Source of the DNA: Phorcus lineatus
Taxonomy: Eukaryota > Mollusca > Gastropoda > Trochida > Trochidae
Direction of reading: 5' to 3'
Assembly (NCBI GenBank): GCA_921293015.1
Contig: OV121095.1
Coordinates: 38,227,484 to 38,291,483 of the forward strand
DNA: 64,000 bases
The notes below the pieces were generated by a model. The model was not told the origin of the DNA and made no database searches. It saw only the letters and a list, made by a program, of their open reading frames with translations. Numbering within the stretch: position 1 is the stretch's first letter; every line of letters begins with the position of its first letter. Shown here piece by piece: positions 1 through 11,599 of this stretch. A program made the translations under genes and the position numbers.

Positions 1-537
1 TCTCATCGAAAAATTCCCGAGCATTCAAATATGATACAAAGTCGTATATATTTGAAGAGTCACATCAATAACGTATGTTTATAAACTAATGTCATTCTTA
101 TCTGTAAGAGTAAGCATTTAGCAATGAATAAAAACCATAATTGTCAAGGAGTTTTATCTATTCGAGCACCAAGCAATCTTATCTTATATAAAGTAGAATT
201 ATGCAGGGGATTATCCTTTAAATAAGTAATCCTTAAGATTGTGATAGAAGTCTTTTATCTGTAAAACATAGCAATAAGTTATCATGTAACAATGTAACAA
301 TGATGCCGAAAGAGACCAACACGGTCAAAATACTATTTTACTTATATACCATGTTGATGGTTAGAGACACACATTGCGACAAAAATCTGAAAAGCCGCGT
401 CAACTTTTAAAATGACTGTTCGATGGGGTAATGGGTTAAATGCATTGCAAGCGGAAACACATTATTCAATTACAAATCATATATTTTTCATGATAGATAC
501 GAAGTGTGCATTACCTCCATAAATTAACGTTACCTTG
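1..537. other. AT-rich stretch, no gene seen
   Basis: No coding exon, RNA gene or clear repeat could be supported here. Short open frames are interrupted and show no family motif. Confidence 0.6.
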
Positions 538-3250
538 ACCAGTTCAAAAACAATTTCAGTGTCAATTACATTTGTGATAGAATGTACATAATAAGTCACA
601 ATAATTAGGATCATCTTGATAATGTACATGGAACATGCAACATGACCAGTCTGCTTACACTAAACACGCATATGGTGACAGGGATCTCATGATAAAGACT
701 GCAAATGACCCTTATGTAAAGCTAAGCCTACGATTAAGCCTGTAAACTTTTGAAACTTTTTTCATCGAAGCAACCCAGAAGAAATAGACATCCAGATAGC
801 AAAAAGGACCATTTTTAAAGGTTTCAGTGCATTGAAAGTCATTCTTACTTAAAATAACACAATTTTTAATTTGCTTTTCTCTTATATTTAGGATGAATAC
901 ATCTTCTTCTTTTTTCATGTGTAAAACATTATGTCTTTATTAGTTGGTTAGTTTTAACCTGTTACAACAATTGCCATCACAATCCAAGTTGTTATCCATA
1001 AGTATTATTACACCAACTTCTAAATGACTTTGAAGAATTTCAATTGTCATCACCATCTTTTATTCGATAGCCGTATGAAAATTACAAAGTTTGAAAAAAA
1101 TATGTAGTATGCGGATCTTTAAAGACTAATGGCGTTGAAATCTATGACTTATGATTATGGAACCTTGCAAGGATCTACGTCTCATTGTAAAAGTCTTCCT
1201 TTCAAATCAAATGTATCTTCTCAAACCTAAACAATACTACCAAAATCAAGACAAAGTTTATTTCGATGAAATTTAACTCTTTAGCATGGTTTTTATAAAT
1301 TAAACAATCATAAATGATAACATTTGGTACTTAATCTATTTTTCCCTAACAGTATTACAGGCCTTTGATTTCATCTCAGCGGACCTAAGCCCTGTAACTG
1401 AGCCAGTAAGGGTATATTTGACCTGATCTTACTGAAAAGGACATTCAAGGCTAAAAATTATATTCCGAATGAATATATACTACAATACGGAGAAGGTTGG
1501 GTGTCATTATTACACTATTGAAAGTTAATCTAGACAACGTAACTTTCACAATCCATAACGAAATGCGTTCTATCCTAATGATAAAAACTCATCAAAACTA
1601 CAAATTTGAATTAAACCAAAATTATATTTTGAAAAAAAATAAATAAATAAAATTTAAATGTTGAAAGCAAACTATGATGTCTTTGCATTAAAATGTGTTG
1701 CTCTTGAATTTTGAGCATGTATTGTTGCATTATTCCCATCGCAATGACAGCTTCGGTGACGGTAATGGCAGGCAAGCTGGTACGACTGTCCATAGAAAGG
1801 TTCATTAATGTATTTTGTGTGCAGCCATGATTAATCATTGAAGACAATACCTCTTTTTTCAATAACTAAGTGGGAACGTTCATTTATATTTTACATGCAA
1901 TCATAAAACATCATGAGTTACCACTTGGTAAATAATAATTATATGAAAACAAGGTTGAGGTGGAAAGGTAAGCTTGCATTTTAAAGGAAAAGTCTGTATA
2001 GATGATTTATCACTGGTTAAACAGCATATGTAAACAACATGTTGAGGATTATCGTCATCTACATGTCCTGATGTAGGTTTCTCTATTTTACTTGACTGAT
2101 ATCAATGCAATTTTAATGTGTGAAAGAATGCTTAGGACTCGAGTCATGTTTGACAAACTATCACCGATATCGCATTGAATTACATCAATCCAAGTTGTTT
2201 TCGTCATCAAATGTACAAGTCATCTTCAGGAGAAAACGTTAAATGATATCAAGTAAACGTCAAAAAAGTTAACATCTGCAAACTTGGTGATCATCATTTA
2301 ATATTTGATTTATTATTAACACATAGATTTTTTATATTGCATGAAAATTCAAAATAAATCGAGAATCACTGTGGTTACTATATCGTTTAAAACTATTAGG
2401 TCTGTGGTTACTGTGTCCATTCATAAACCTTTTTCATGCAATTGGTGTTTGATAGTGGTTTTCATAGAGAGCTTAACTAAATTAAACATAGGATTATGTA
2501 ATCTTGTTTAGTTGAAACATACATAGTTTTGTTGAAGCACAGGCGAACTTTAGCTTTAGCAAAGGATATAAAATAACCAGTTTTCTACGTGCACAAATCG
2601 TTCGCACAAAACTTGTTATTTAAAAATTCGTTATGCGACCCCTAACGTGGCCTTTGGTTTGTAAAATGTGATGGTAATTAATCCATACAGACATTACCAT
2701 GACAGAAACAATTCATATCACGACCATATATCATCTTAACAGACCAAAAGAAGAGAGAAAACCTCAAGACCAAAGGCGGATGCAATTGATATGTGTCTTT
2801 GAGAAAAGAAAACTAATGTCGAATATAAATCTCGTCACATTGCAAAACTCAGCACGTCTCATACAGATTTCACAAAAGTTTTTAGTTTTTATTTCTCCGG
2901 ATTAGTAAGTACACTGACCTTGCCTCTCACGGCCGCCTTCAAACCAACTTAACAACCTTAGACGGTACTATTGCACGTATTTATACCTTGTAGTATAGAT
3001 CTACATTTCTGCCGTTCGTAATAACACCCAAAATAACCATTTCAGATGTTTCTAATTGGAAAAAAAAACAAATTAATTAATTGAAAGTCTCAATTAATCT
3101 AAACGAACAAAGAAAACCGCGTTTATAATTATTTCTGTTACCTGAAGAAAACAAACGACAGCAATTGACAATTATGCAGTAGTAATCATATTGAGCTGTG
3201 TGTCGTTTAAGCCTCAAACGTACTATATATAGCATTCATGCTAATCAAAA
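538..3250. repeat. Segmental duplication, copy 1
   Basis: This block matches the block at about 6,515-10,130 in the same orientation, in many collinear patches. Shared landmarks include CATGACCAGTCTGCTTACAC (about 640 and 6,926), GCAAGCTGGTACGACTGTC (about 1,773 and 8,021) and AGTAAGTACACTGACCTTGC (about 2,906 and 9,735). Identity is patchy and indels are common, so the duplication is old. Copy 1 lacks the MITE present in copy 2. Edges are approximate because matches fade gradually. Confidence 0.75.
1690..1853 (-). pseudogene. Decayed SET-domain-like exon, copy 1
   Basis: On the minus strand an open frame reads INHGCTQNT, then DSRTSLPAITV. The paralogous copy at 7,945-8,100 reads INHSCTRNT, then DSRTSLPAVTV. 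The pattern N-H-[GS]-C-x-x-N-T followed by a short strand and a turn resembles the NHSCxPN motif of SET methyltransferases, especially SMYD-type proteins. The usual proline before the Asn is absent, no MYND zinc cluster or upstream SET exon was found, and the frame runs into AT-rich sequence. It is best read as a leftover exon. A chance resemblance cannot be excluded. Confidence 0.35.
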
Positions 3251-6200
3251 GTTTTATTTCGACTTCTGCATGTGTAACTGAGAATTAATATCTGAGTTTT
3301 TATTTCAAGTCATACTTATCATATGATAGTTTGGATAGTAATTTAAGGCAAACATTTTGTCAAGAAAATCACGTATTGTCTATTTGTTAAGTTGTTAAAT
3401 ATTTTACCCAAATGTCGAATATCAATACTCTATCACCAGATGACTCTAGGTCACTGTAGATGACAGCGGTTTATTATAAGAGAATACCCCATACAGTGAC
3501 GGATGGTTAGTATTAGATAGTAATTAGTGCCATCTCCACTATCAGTTTACAGACACAATTCCAGAGAAGTTATGATTGGTACATCTAAGGATGAAAAGAC
3601 TGATATAAAGCAAATTGAAATATTGATTATACATTTTTATACATTAAGATCTTAGATATAATAATAATTTGGACAATATTTTTTGGGCAATGAGACTATA
3701 GACAATTATATTATTATATTATATTATTATCATATAATTACGACTGTAAAATAATCTAGAATGACCAACTATAAACAATAGAGTTAGTGATATTCAATCT
3801 TAAACGGTAGTTTTAAATGAATAGTTCAGCAAATATGAATCTGTACAGTTCTATGTTTCTAATTATTTTATTTTTGCTTACTGTCTAGAGGTTATATAGG
3901 GTTGATGACCGATTATGATTATTCCTGGAATACCATCACTGAATGTAAATTTGCAAAATGTGGCTCTCGTTTGGTTTTCAATATTGTCACGTCAGATTAG
4001 TATGAGGATGTAACAACAGTTTTCCCTAAATTACAGCGTACTATATTACCACAATAATGCAAGGTATCGTGTTGAAGTAACCAAAACATAATATTTTCTG
4101 AAGAGAGAAAAGAAAAATAGTTTATTTCGGTGTCACGTGCTTACGTTCCTGTCACATATGGCATGGTAAAACAATATTTCACATGATTTAAATATAACAT
4201 ACAGCTGCATATCAAAAGTTTGTTCACTTACTACTGTATCTTAGTGCAAATATCATGTAATTTGGGTTTGATTTGAACGTCAATAAAATAACTTCCGCAG
4301 AACTGACAAAAAATCTCCAATTGTCAATGTGTAAAATAACCATTTTTTAATTAACTGTGGGATTGGCTCGTATCACGTGCAAAAATTAGAATTTTGGCAT
4401 GATAAAATAGACAGAAGGGGTCACATTTTCGAAATTCCGATTTCCTAAAATTTTGATTAAAATATTCCATTTGGACTCTTTGAGAACAAAATGAGCAAAA
4501 TCATATTGACTTAATACAAACGAACAAACATGACTTGTGTTTAAAGCTGTTGATCACTTATTAAGGATTTTGTAGTGAAAAATAAAAAAAACTGTTTTCG
4601 AAATTTTGACCCCTGGTCACTTCAGTAATCTGCCAAAAATAATCACGGTTAACTGTTGGATCTGGCATACGATTGCGTAAAGGTGCAATGGATCTTCTCT
4701 TCTACATTGAAAATTCAAAATTAATCGTTTCCTTTTCGCAATGCTACGATGCCTCAAAGACATGCCAAATTATATGACATTTGCACTACGATACGCAGGT
4801 TTGTGAACAAACGTTTGGCTGTATAAAAAGATACAAGGCCTATGAGACACCTTATTAACTCATATATAAATCATTATATATTAAAATATGGATAAATATA
4901 ATATTAAACAAAGGAATAAAAGGTTGGAGAAAGATCATTAAAAGTTAAATGAGGCGCAACCTCAGTTGGTACATTTGATTTATTAGGGCAGCAAGTGACT
5001 TACATAACGTACTGCTAGATAATAGAGAGAACACGTTAACCATATTAATTTTTCACATTAAGCAATAACATATTTATCAAGATGATGCTGTATCACGTGA
5101 CACTTCAATGCTCGCATTAGCAATTATCAATGAATTAGGATTTTAATTAGCACAATTAGCATGACCCAACCACCAATTGATTGATACATGTAGCCGCCAG
5201 TAGGCTTAATTTCTCATTGAAAATTTCAAGGGCGATGAATATCAAGAAAGATAATTGATCTCAAAGGAACTTCAACGTGTGTAGAATTACATCATTTCAT
5301 AAGGGCCAATAAATATTTTACAGTGCAAAATGTCAGCTTTGGCAAATTGCACATTAAAGTTGTCGATTATATACGTCTTAACACATCTGAACAATCCTAA
5401 TCCCCCCCCCCCCCCCCTTTCATTACCATTACTACAGCACAGTAGTCAACCAGCTCTTTGATCCATTCATTACAAATATCAATATTCCTGATTCTCCTAA
5501 TCAATAGATCGATACAAGTACTGTTCAATCCACCGTTTAATGACTGTAACACAAACAGACCGCTGACATTCACGGAATGATAACTTCACCACACATATCA
5601 GTACACCGATGTAATATATCAAATAATCTTGAAGATCTTTGAAAAAATGAATTTGTTTTACTAATCCTGATATAAGTTATTTAACAGCCAAAATCTGCTT
5701 TTTAATTTTACAACATAGAAAAAACTTGTTATATGCTTAACCAATGTTGTTATTTGTCTCTCATAATTCTGTTGTAAATATTTCTGTACATGTTTTATGT
5801 ACGGATTCAATGTATAAATGTAAATATATTTTATGTCTGTACAGAAGTGAGGCGTTAATAAACTATTGCCTGGCTGTCTGTCTATCAATGGGTGATGTGC
5901 ATAAAGGTACTGTCAAAGCTATGCACTCATGATAATAGGAATTACAGACAGTTTATACATAAAGTCAGCTTTGGAATTGTTATATTTTGTTATTTTGTTA
6001 TTGCGGGAGCATTATGGTGTAAATATTTCTTGATATGTATTTGCGTGTACTAAATGTGTATACCAGTACGTATAGCTTATGTTTACGGAAATATGTAAAC
6101 AATTGAAATTTTTAACTGATACAACGTTAATGCGCCTGGGGGTGTTTTATTACAAGACAGATATATCTGTCAGGAATGTTAATACTTTGTTTGATCCTGT

Positions 6201-6514
6201 AAAAATCTATGTTGTGGCTTCTGTTTGCTTATCACATGTACCACAAAAGTGCAAGTTAACCAAGTAAACCTCATGTGGTTATTATCTTCTTAAAATATTT
6301 ACATGCAAAATACCTATTAGTACGCCCTGGTTTCAAAGACCCAAATGAATATCTTGGAATTGTTTTGTTCTATTTCAATTTCTTTGCTGTCGAACGTTTA
6401 AAGATCATATTCACGTTGAATATTATTTCACAATTTACAACTAAATATGTATGTATCGTTTGTTCTTTTTTGGGAATTATTCCTCAGTTATTGCTTCGAC
6501 TTCACCTCAATAAC
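3251..6514. other. Gene-poor AT-rich stretch between the two duplication copies
   Basis: No exon with flanking splice signals or a family motif was found. The stretch has an AT-rich run of ATTATATT units at about 3,706-3,738 and a homopolymer of C at 5,402-5,417. Open frames of 60-84 codons at 5.6-6.5 kb have no recognisable content. Confidence 0.55.
5402..5417 (+). repeat. Poly-C tract (16 C)
   Basis: An uninterrupted run of 16 C lies in otherwise AT-rich DNA. It is a simple homopolymer whose exact length is prone to sequencing error. It may form a G4/i-motif structure, but nothing around it suggests a role. Confidence 0.9.
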
Positions 6515-7944
6515 CTTACGTTACCTTGACAAGCCCGAAAACAATTTCAGTGTCCATATCCCCTTCCCAAAACGAGACTTCTAATAATAATTCTCTTTAA
6601 AATTACAAAATTTGAATGATGAAAGTAATTTTAAGCTCTTTAAAGTCTATTGTTGTTGTATCCTGCTATATAACTGGTTAAAGAGGTCGGGCGTTCAATC
6701 GAAAATATCTACCTTTCTAGTTTTGGATGAAGTAACAAGTCCGAAAAAAACAAGAAAAATATCAAGGTTTTCATTCATATCAAATGTTTCTTCACAAACA
6801 CACTCCGAAAACAATTTCAGTGTCCGTGACATTAGTTCTAGAAAGTAAATATGAAGTCACAATAATTAGGATCAACTTGATAATGTACTACGAGGATCTG
6901 TTCTTAGTGTACAGTGAACATGCAACATGACCAGTCTGCTTACACTGGACACGCATATGGTGACAGGGATATCATGATACAGACTGCGACTGACCCTTCT
7001 GGCTAATGAATAGCCAAGTTATCTCTCTTTCCTTTCGAATTCTAAACACAATGAGATTGCCAAATTGAAAAAAAGTACTTTTTTCAATAGTTTCTGATAG
7101 CATTGGAAGTAGTAGGCTCTAAAAGTGTTTGGGTTTTATCTATCACACATTACATCTATTTTAGTGCTCTGTGAAAAAACACTCAGGTTTATAGTTCGAT
7201 ATCTTTTCACAGTTAACAATTCATATCCAATCCTTAAACGAGACTCAAAATAGTAATTCTGATAAATTACAAAATTTGAATGATACAAGTAATATGAAGC
7301 TCTTTCAAGGAAATGTTGGAAGATGTTGGGCCTTGCGTTCAATCGAAAATATATTCCTTTCATGTTGTGGATGAAGTTACAAGCCCCGAAAAACAAAAGA
7401 TTTTCAATCAAATCAAATGTTTCTTTACATAAATAATACTACTAATGTCAAGAAAACGTTGATTTCGATGAAATTGATGGTTGGTGGTTCAAATAAAACA
7501 CAAGGACATTGATTGATAACCTTTAGAATTAAATGTTTTTAAACTCTTTATTGACAGAGTTACAGGCCCTCAACTCATAGTATGGGTCCTCGATTTCATC
7601 TCAAGCGGCCTGAGACTTGTAACAAAGCCAAGAAGGACATATTTGATTTGATATGATTTATTTAACATAATGGTATTGTTAGAGTAGGTTTCTTTTCATC
7701 GTGAAAACTAAATTCAAACACAAAATTGATATTCTAAATGAATATTAAGTCCAATAAGGAGATAGGGGCGTCATTTATTCCAACAGTACCAGATGATCTG
7801 AACATCGATACTTACACAATCCAAAAGAAATGTATTTTTACTTAGGAAGGTTACTCCTCAGATTAAACTCAAAGTGTTAATCAAAAATATATTTTGAAAT
7901 ACATCTTGTTAATTTTGACGGACCAAATATGAAATATAAATATA

Positions 7945-8100
7945 ACTTTGCCCTTGAATTTCTTGCATGTTTTGATGCAGTATTCCCATTGAAATGACAT
8001 CTCCGCTGACAGTAACGGCTGGCAAGCTGGTACGACTGTCTATAAAAGTGAACATTAATGTATTTCGTGTGCAGCTATGATTTATCACCGAAGACAATAC
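7945..8100 (-). pseudogene. Decayed SET-domain-like exon, copy 2
   Basis: This is the paralogue of the remnant at 1,690-1,853. The minus-strand frame reads INHSCTRNT and DSRTSLPAVTV, closer to the SET NHSC motif than copy 1. Just upstream of the conserved part the two copies differ by a 2-nt indel, which would shift the frame. Differences between copies fall at all codon positions, as expected of relaxed or no constraint. The relation to SMYD-like SET proteins is a motif-level guess. Confidence 0.35.
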
Positions 8101-8210
8101 TTCTTTTCAATAACTAAGTCGATGTAGAAACGTTCATTGTATTTTACGTGCAATCACATAACAACTTGATTTATCACCTGGTTAACAGTACTTTATCAAA
8201 ACAAGGTTAA

Positions 8211-8831
8211 ACGCACTAGTGCACGCCAATATTTCGTAAACACAACGAATGCACAGATACTGCATATCTCTCGATATTACTCACTATCCTCATTCAAGTA
8301 ATCTACCTCGTAAGTCATTTAACAAATATTTACGTGCTCAGGTAGTAAAGTGGATTTTTAAAGGCCGGAAGTATTTAATGTTAGGTTACATTAAATCCGC
8401 ATAAACTACGATATCGGAAATATTAAGATTTTGCTCATAACCAGAAAAACGGAAACGGCAGCCGCTATGGTCAATCTAATAACAATGCTAATACTGTGTT
8501 ATTAAATCGGTTAATTTACAACATTGCTTTCATAAAACATATGTCATTATTTGTTCTCAGTTCAGAGTTTAGGTAAATTCAATAGCTGCACACAGTACTA
8601 GTTCAGCCGTTTCCAAGTGTCAATAACTTATCCGTTTTGTGCACAGCTAACCATAGAGTTTTATATGTCCAAGCCGACAGCGGCTGTCTTAACGTTTTCA
8701 TTGTTGATTGCAGGTAAATTGCAAAGAACGTTTAGTATTTCATTGCATCGATAGAAAGTTTAAGTGAATGCATAAGTCCTTGTAAACCTTAAAATAGTCA
8801 ATTTAAACCGTAAAAGCGTGCACTAGTGCCT
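8211..8831. mobile_element. MITE copy 1 with TTAA target duplication
   Basis: This 621-bp non-autonomous DNA element is flanked by TTAA at 8,207-8,210 and 8,832-8,835. Its ends are inverted repeats: the left reads ACGCACTAGTGCACGC, and the right, reverse-complemented, reads AGGCACTAGTGCACGC, with an internal palindrome GCACTAGTGC. The rest has no coding capacity. A near full-length second copy lies at 38,932-39,549 and a diverged partial one at 14,043. The TTAA duplication points to piggyBac-type transposition, but the terminal bases are not the usual piggyBac CCC, so the superfamily is tentative. Confidence 0.85.
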
Positions 8832-10130
8832 TTAAGGTGGAGAGGTTAGTATATATTTTACAGGCAATCGTAGTACACGTGATTTATCAATTGGTCAGAA
8901 GCATTTGGAGGGTCATCGTAATCTACAGAGAGGTCAAGGTTTCTCTCTTTTCTAGATTTATGTCAATTCAACCTTTATTTGTGAAACAATGGCTAGATTT
9001 GTTCTTTGACAAACCATCCCCTTTTGATGATCGGATTTTGTCAGACCATGGTAAACACGTTCTCGCATAAAATGGACAACATATTTAACTGATATCAAGT
9101 AAACATCCAATTATTAGTTAACATCTGCAAATATGGCGATCATCACTTCTTTCAAGATTTATCATTAACTTTAATGGCGATTACGCAAACATATTGGAAA
9201 CATTCCAAATTACATAAACCAAGAATTACTGTGGTTATCAAATCCTGGATAAACGTTTAGATATATGGTTGTATTGTCCTTGATTAACGTTTCTCATGCA
9301 AATGGTGTCTGATAGTGGTTTACATAGAAAGCTTAACTAAATTAAAACTTTGAAGTGTATCCATATGAACAATTCCTGTTTAGCTTAAACATTGTCATGT
9401 TAAAGCATTGGCCAAGTTTAGCGTTGCGCAAAGGATATAAAATACGTAGTTTTCCCTGGTTCTTTCAAATCCGTTGCGCAACGCTAAACATGGCCTGTGG
9501 TTTTTAAAAAAAAACCTGTGACGATATTTCCTCATACAGACAATTTAAACCATACTCATATCATCTAAACAGAATTATAGTAGAGCGAAAACTTCGAGAA
9601 CAAAGAAGGTTGAAAGTGACGTGTGGCTTTGAGAAAAAATAAACTAATGTGCTACATAAATCTCGTCACATTGCAAACCACAGCACGTCTCATACAGATG
9701 TCATGAAAGTTTTCAGTTTTTATTCCCCAGATTAGTAAGTACACTGACCTTGCCTCTCCCGCTCGCCTTTAAAAAAACCTTAACAGCCTTAGACGGAAGT
9801 ATTTCACATACTTTTACTTTATGATATCGAAATTACATTTGTGACATTCATAATAACAAACAACCTATAGGGAAGATACCTTACATTTGCTTCTTAAACT
9901 TTACCTGCATTCTAATCTAAGAATCAAAGTGGAAAAGACAAACGAATTAATGCCACGTTACATCAAACATACATGAACTACGACTACCGCATACAATTTC
10001 TTTGTTCGATATTCGAAGACCAAAAACGGTAGCCACGGTCAATTATGCAAGTTAAAGGTATATATAAAATATGCACTGAGCCGTTTTCAGCATTGAGTGA
10101 TACCATTGTATGCATAACTAACACTTAACT

Positions 10131-10675
10131 AACTCTTACTTCAGTCGCCGTAATGTTCAAAACATCGATCAAAAAGAAAACGTCACGAATGATTAATCTA
10201 TGGTTGAATCATTTTGAATTTAACAAGTTAACTATGACTCAATGCATGTTAAGAAGGAAAATCAGTGATTGCAATAGAGAAAGTAAGCTGGTTTTCCTTC
10301 ACTCTACAGCATCTCAAATGACTCTTAAAAAAGACTTTAAAGTAAATAAAATAACTTCAAAATGTAGGGTAAAGTTAATTAAACATCACATGTTAACCTG
10401 GTTCCCTTCAGTTACATTCTATGAAGGATACATTAATGAGTTAAGGTTACCTTAGAACTTTTTGCAATCGGACTAAATTGTATAATTTGGCCTCTTTAGC
10501 TGAAAAAATAGATATTTTGCCAAGTTTCATTTGATTAGTCGCTAAACAAGTTCCTTAGTTTATGTCTTGTATTGTCATTGTAAAATATTGATGGCATACT
10601 TCATAGTTCAAATAAAACAAAGCATCAACTATTTAACTTACTATCCAGTGTTTGTGTCCTCCCACCTTGAGCACA
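10131..10675 (+). other. Short stretch with a TATA-like site and an unassigned 100-codon frame
   Basis: A GTATATATAAAATATGC motif at about 10,056 precedes a plus-strand open frame at 10,153-10,455 (start MFKTSIKKK, Lys-rich, no motif). TATA-to-ATG spacing is plausible, but the protein resembles nothing I know and its composition fits AT-rich noncoding DNA. I do not call it a gene. Confidence 0.3.
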
Positions 10676-11225
10676 ACCTCAAGCAAAAGAACAAACATCA
10701 TCTTTTACGGCAAACAAACCACAACCTCCACACCAAAGCCATCAATACCACAAACCCCAACATCAAAAAAACCCAAAACCACAACCCTCAGACTACAACC
10801 ACCAAACCAGAGACCCAACATCCTCAACATCATGAACTTCAAACCACAACCTACACAACACCAATCTACCCAACAAAACAACCTACACATCACAACCCCA
10901 ACACCACCTCTAAAACAAAGACTACATACCACAACCTCCACACAACATCACCAGCTCCCAAACCACATCCCATGAGCCACAACCACACACAACTTCAACA
11001 CCACAAACCACCACCCAGCCCCAAACAACTATCTCCACACAACAAACCCAAAACCGCAATCTCCACACTACAAACCCTCACTACAACCCCAAACCACAAC
11101 CCCTACCCTTCTACACTACAAACCTTATAGCCAACCCGGACACATCAACCCCATCACCACAAACCCCACACCACACCCTCTACACCACAAACCACATACA
11201 AAACCACAACCCTCACACCCCCTCT
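10676..11225 (+). repeat. CA/AAC-rich, nearly G-free low-complexity tract
   Basis: For about 550 bases the plus strand consists almost only of A and C with some T, built from degenerate units such as CCACAACC, CACAAACC and CAACATC. It is therefore open in several frames, giving Thr/Pro/His/Asn-rich reading frames that are not genes. It lies just downstream of the poly(A) signal of the minus-strand PIP-box gene, so that gene's transcript would read into a G/T-rich strand here. Confidence 0.85.
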
Positions 11226-11464
11226 GATAATATACAAATTACCCAAACAATAACAACAACATAAATCCAGGCTATTTCTTTATTTCCTCTTTGTGCAATG
11301 AGGTGAATTTCCCAAACAAGACCAGACAATAAGCTAGGCAGCAAATGCATCACAGCCCTGTATAATAGAATGGTTGGGTTGGAATAAAAGGTTATGGTAC
11401 TTTAAAAAGGATGTCCTAGCATGACAAGGTCAAATTATAATCAATCATTTTGGACAATAAATCT

Positions 11465-11470
11465 TTTATT
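11465..11470 (-). terminator. Poly(A) signal for the PIP-box gene
   Basis: AATAAA on the minus strand lies about 130 nt after the stop codon at 11,600. It supports this stop as the true 3' end of the gene rather than a splice into further exons to the left. Confidence 0.55.
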
Positions 11471-11599
11471 TCAGAGTGAAATCAATATTGGACCGTCAAT
11501 ATCAAAGTGCTTCAACTGGTAATGAAGAGTGTAGGAAAGACTGATATTTACTGTAAAATCACCTTCTATAGTGTCTAATCCTTAAAGAGCACCGCATGG

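Larger units (their letters stand above)
6515..10130. repeat. Segmental duplication, copy 2
   Basis: This is the second copy of the block at about 538-3,250, same orientation. It is longer partly because a 621-bp MITE (8,211-8,831) inserted into it. Matching resumes on the far side of the MITE: the copy 1 sequence ACAAGGTTGAGGTGG at about 1,950 corresponds to ACAAGGTTAA and TTAAGGTGG flanking the MITE. It also carries a decayed SET-like exon. The last patches of similarity end near 10.1 kb. Confidence 0.75.

Noticed and set aside
10567..11130. Long Thr/Pro/His/Asn-rich open frame of 187 codons
   Set aside because: It lies in the G-poor low-complexity tract, where stops are rare by composition in several frames. 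No start context or domain.
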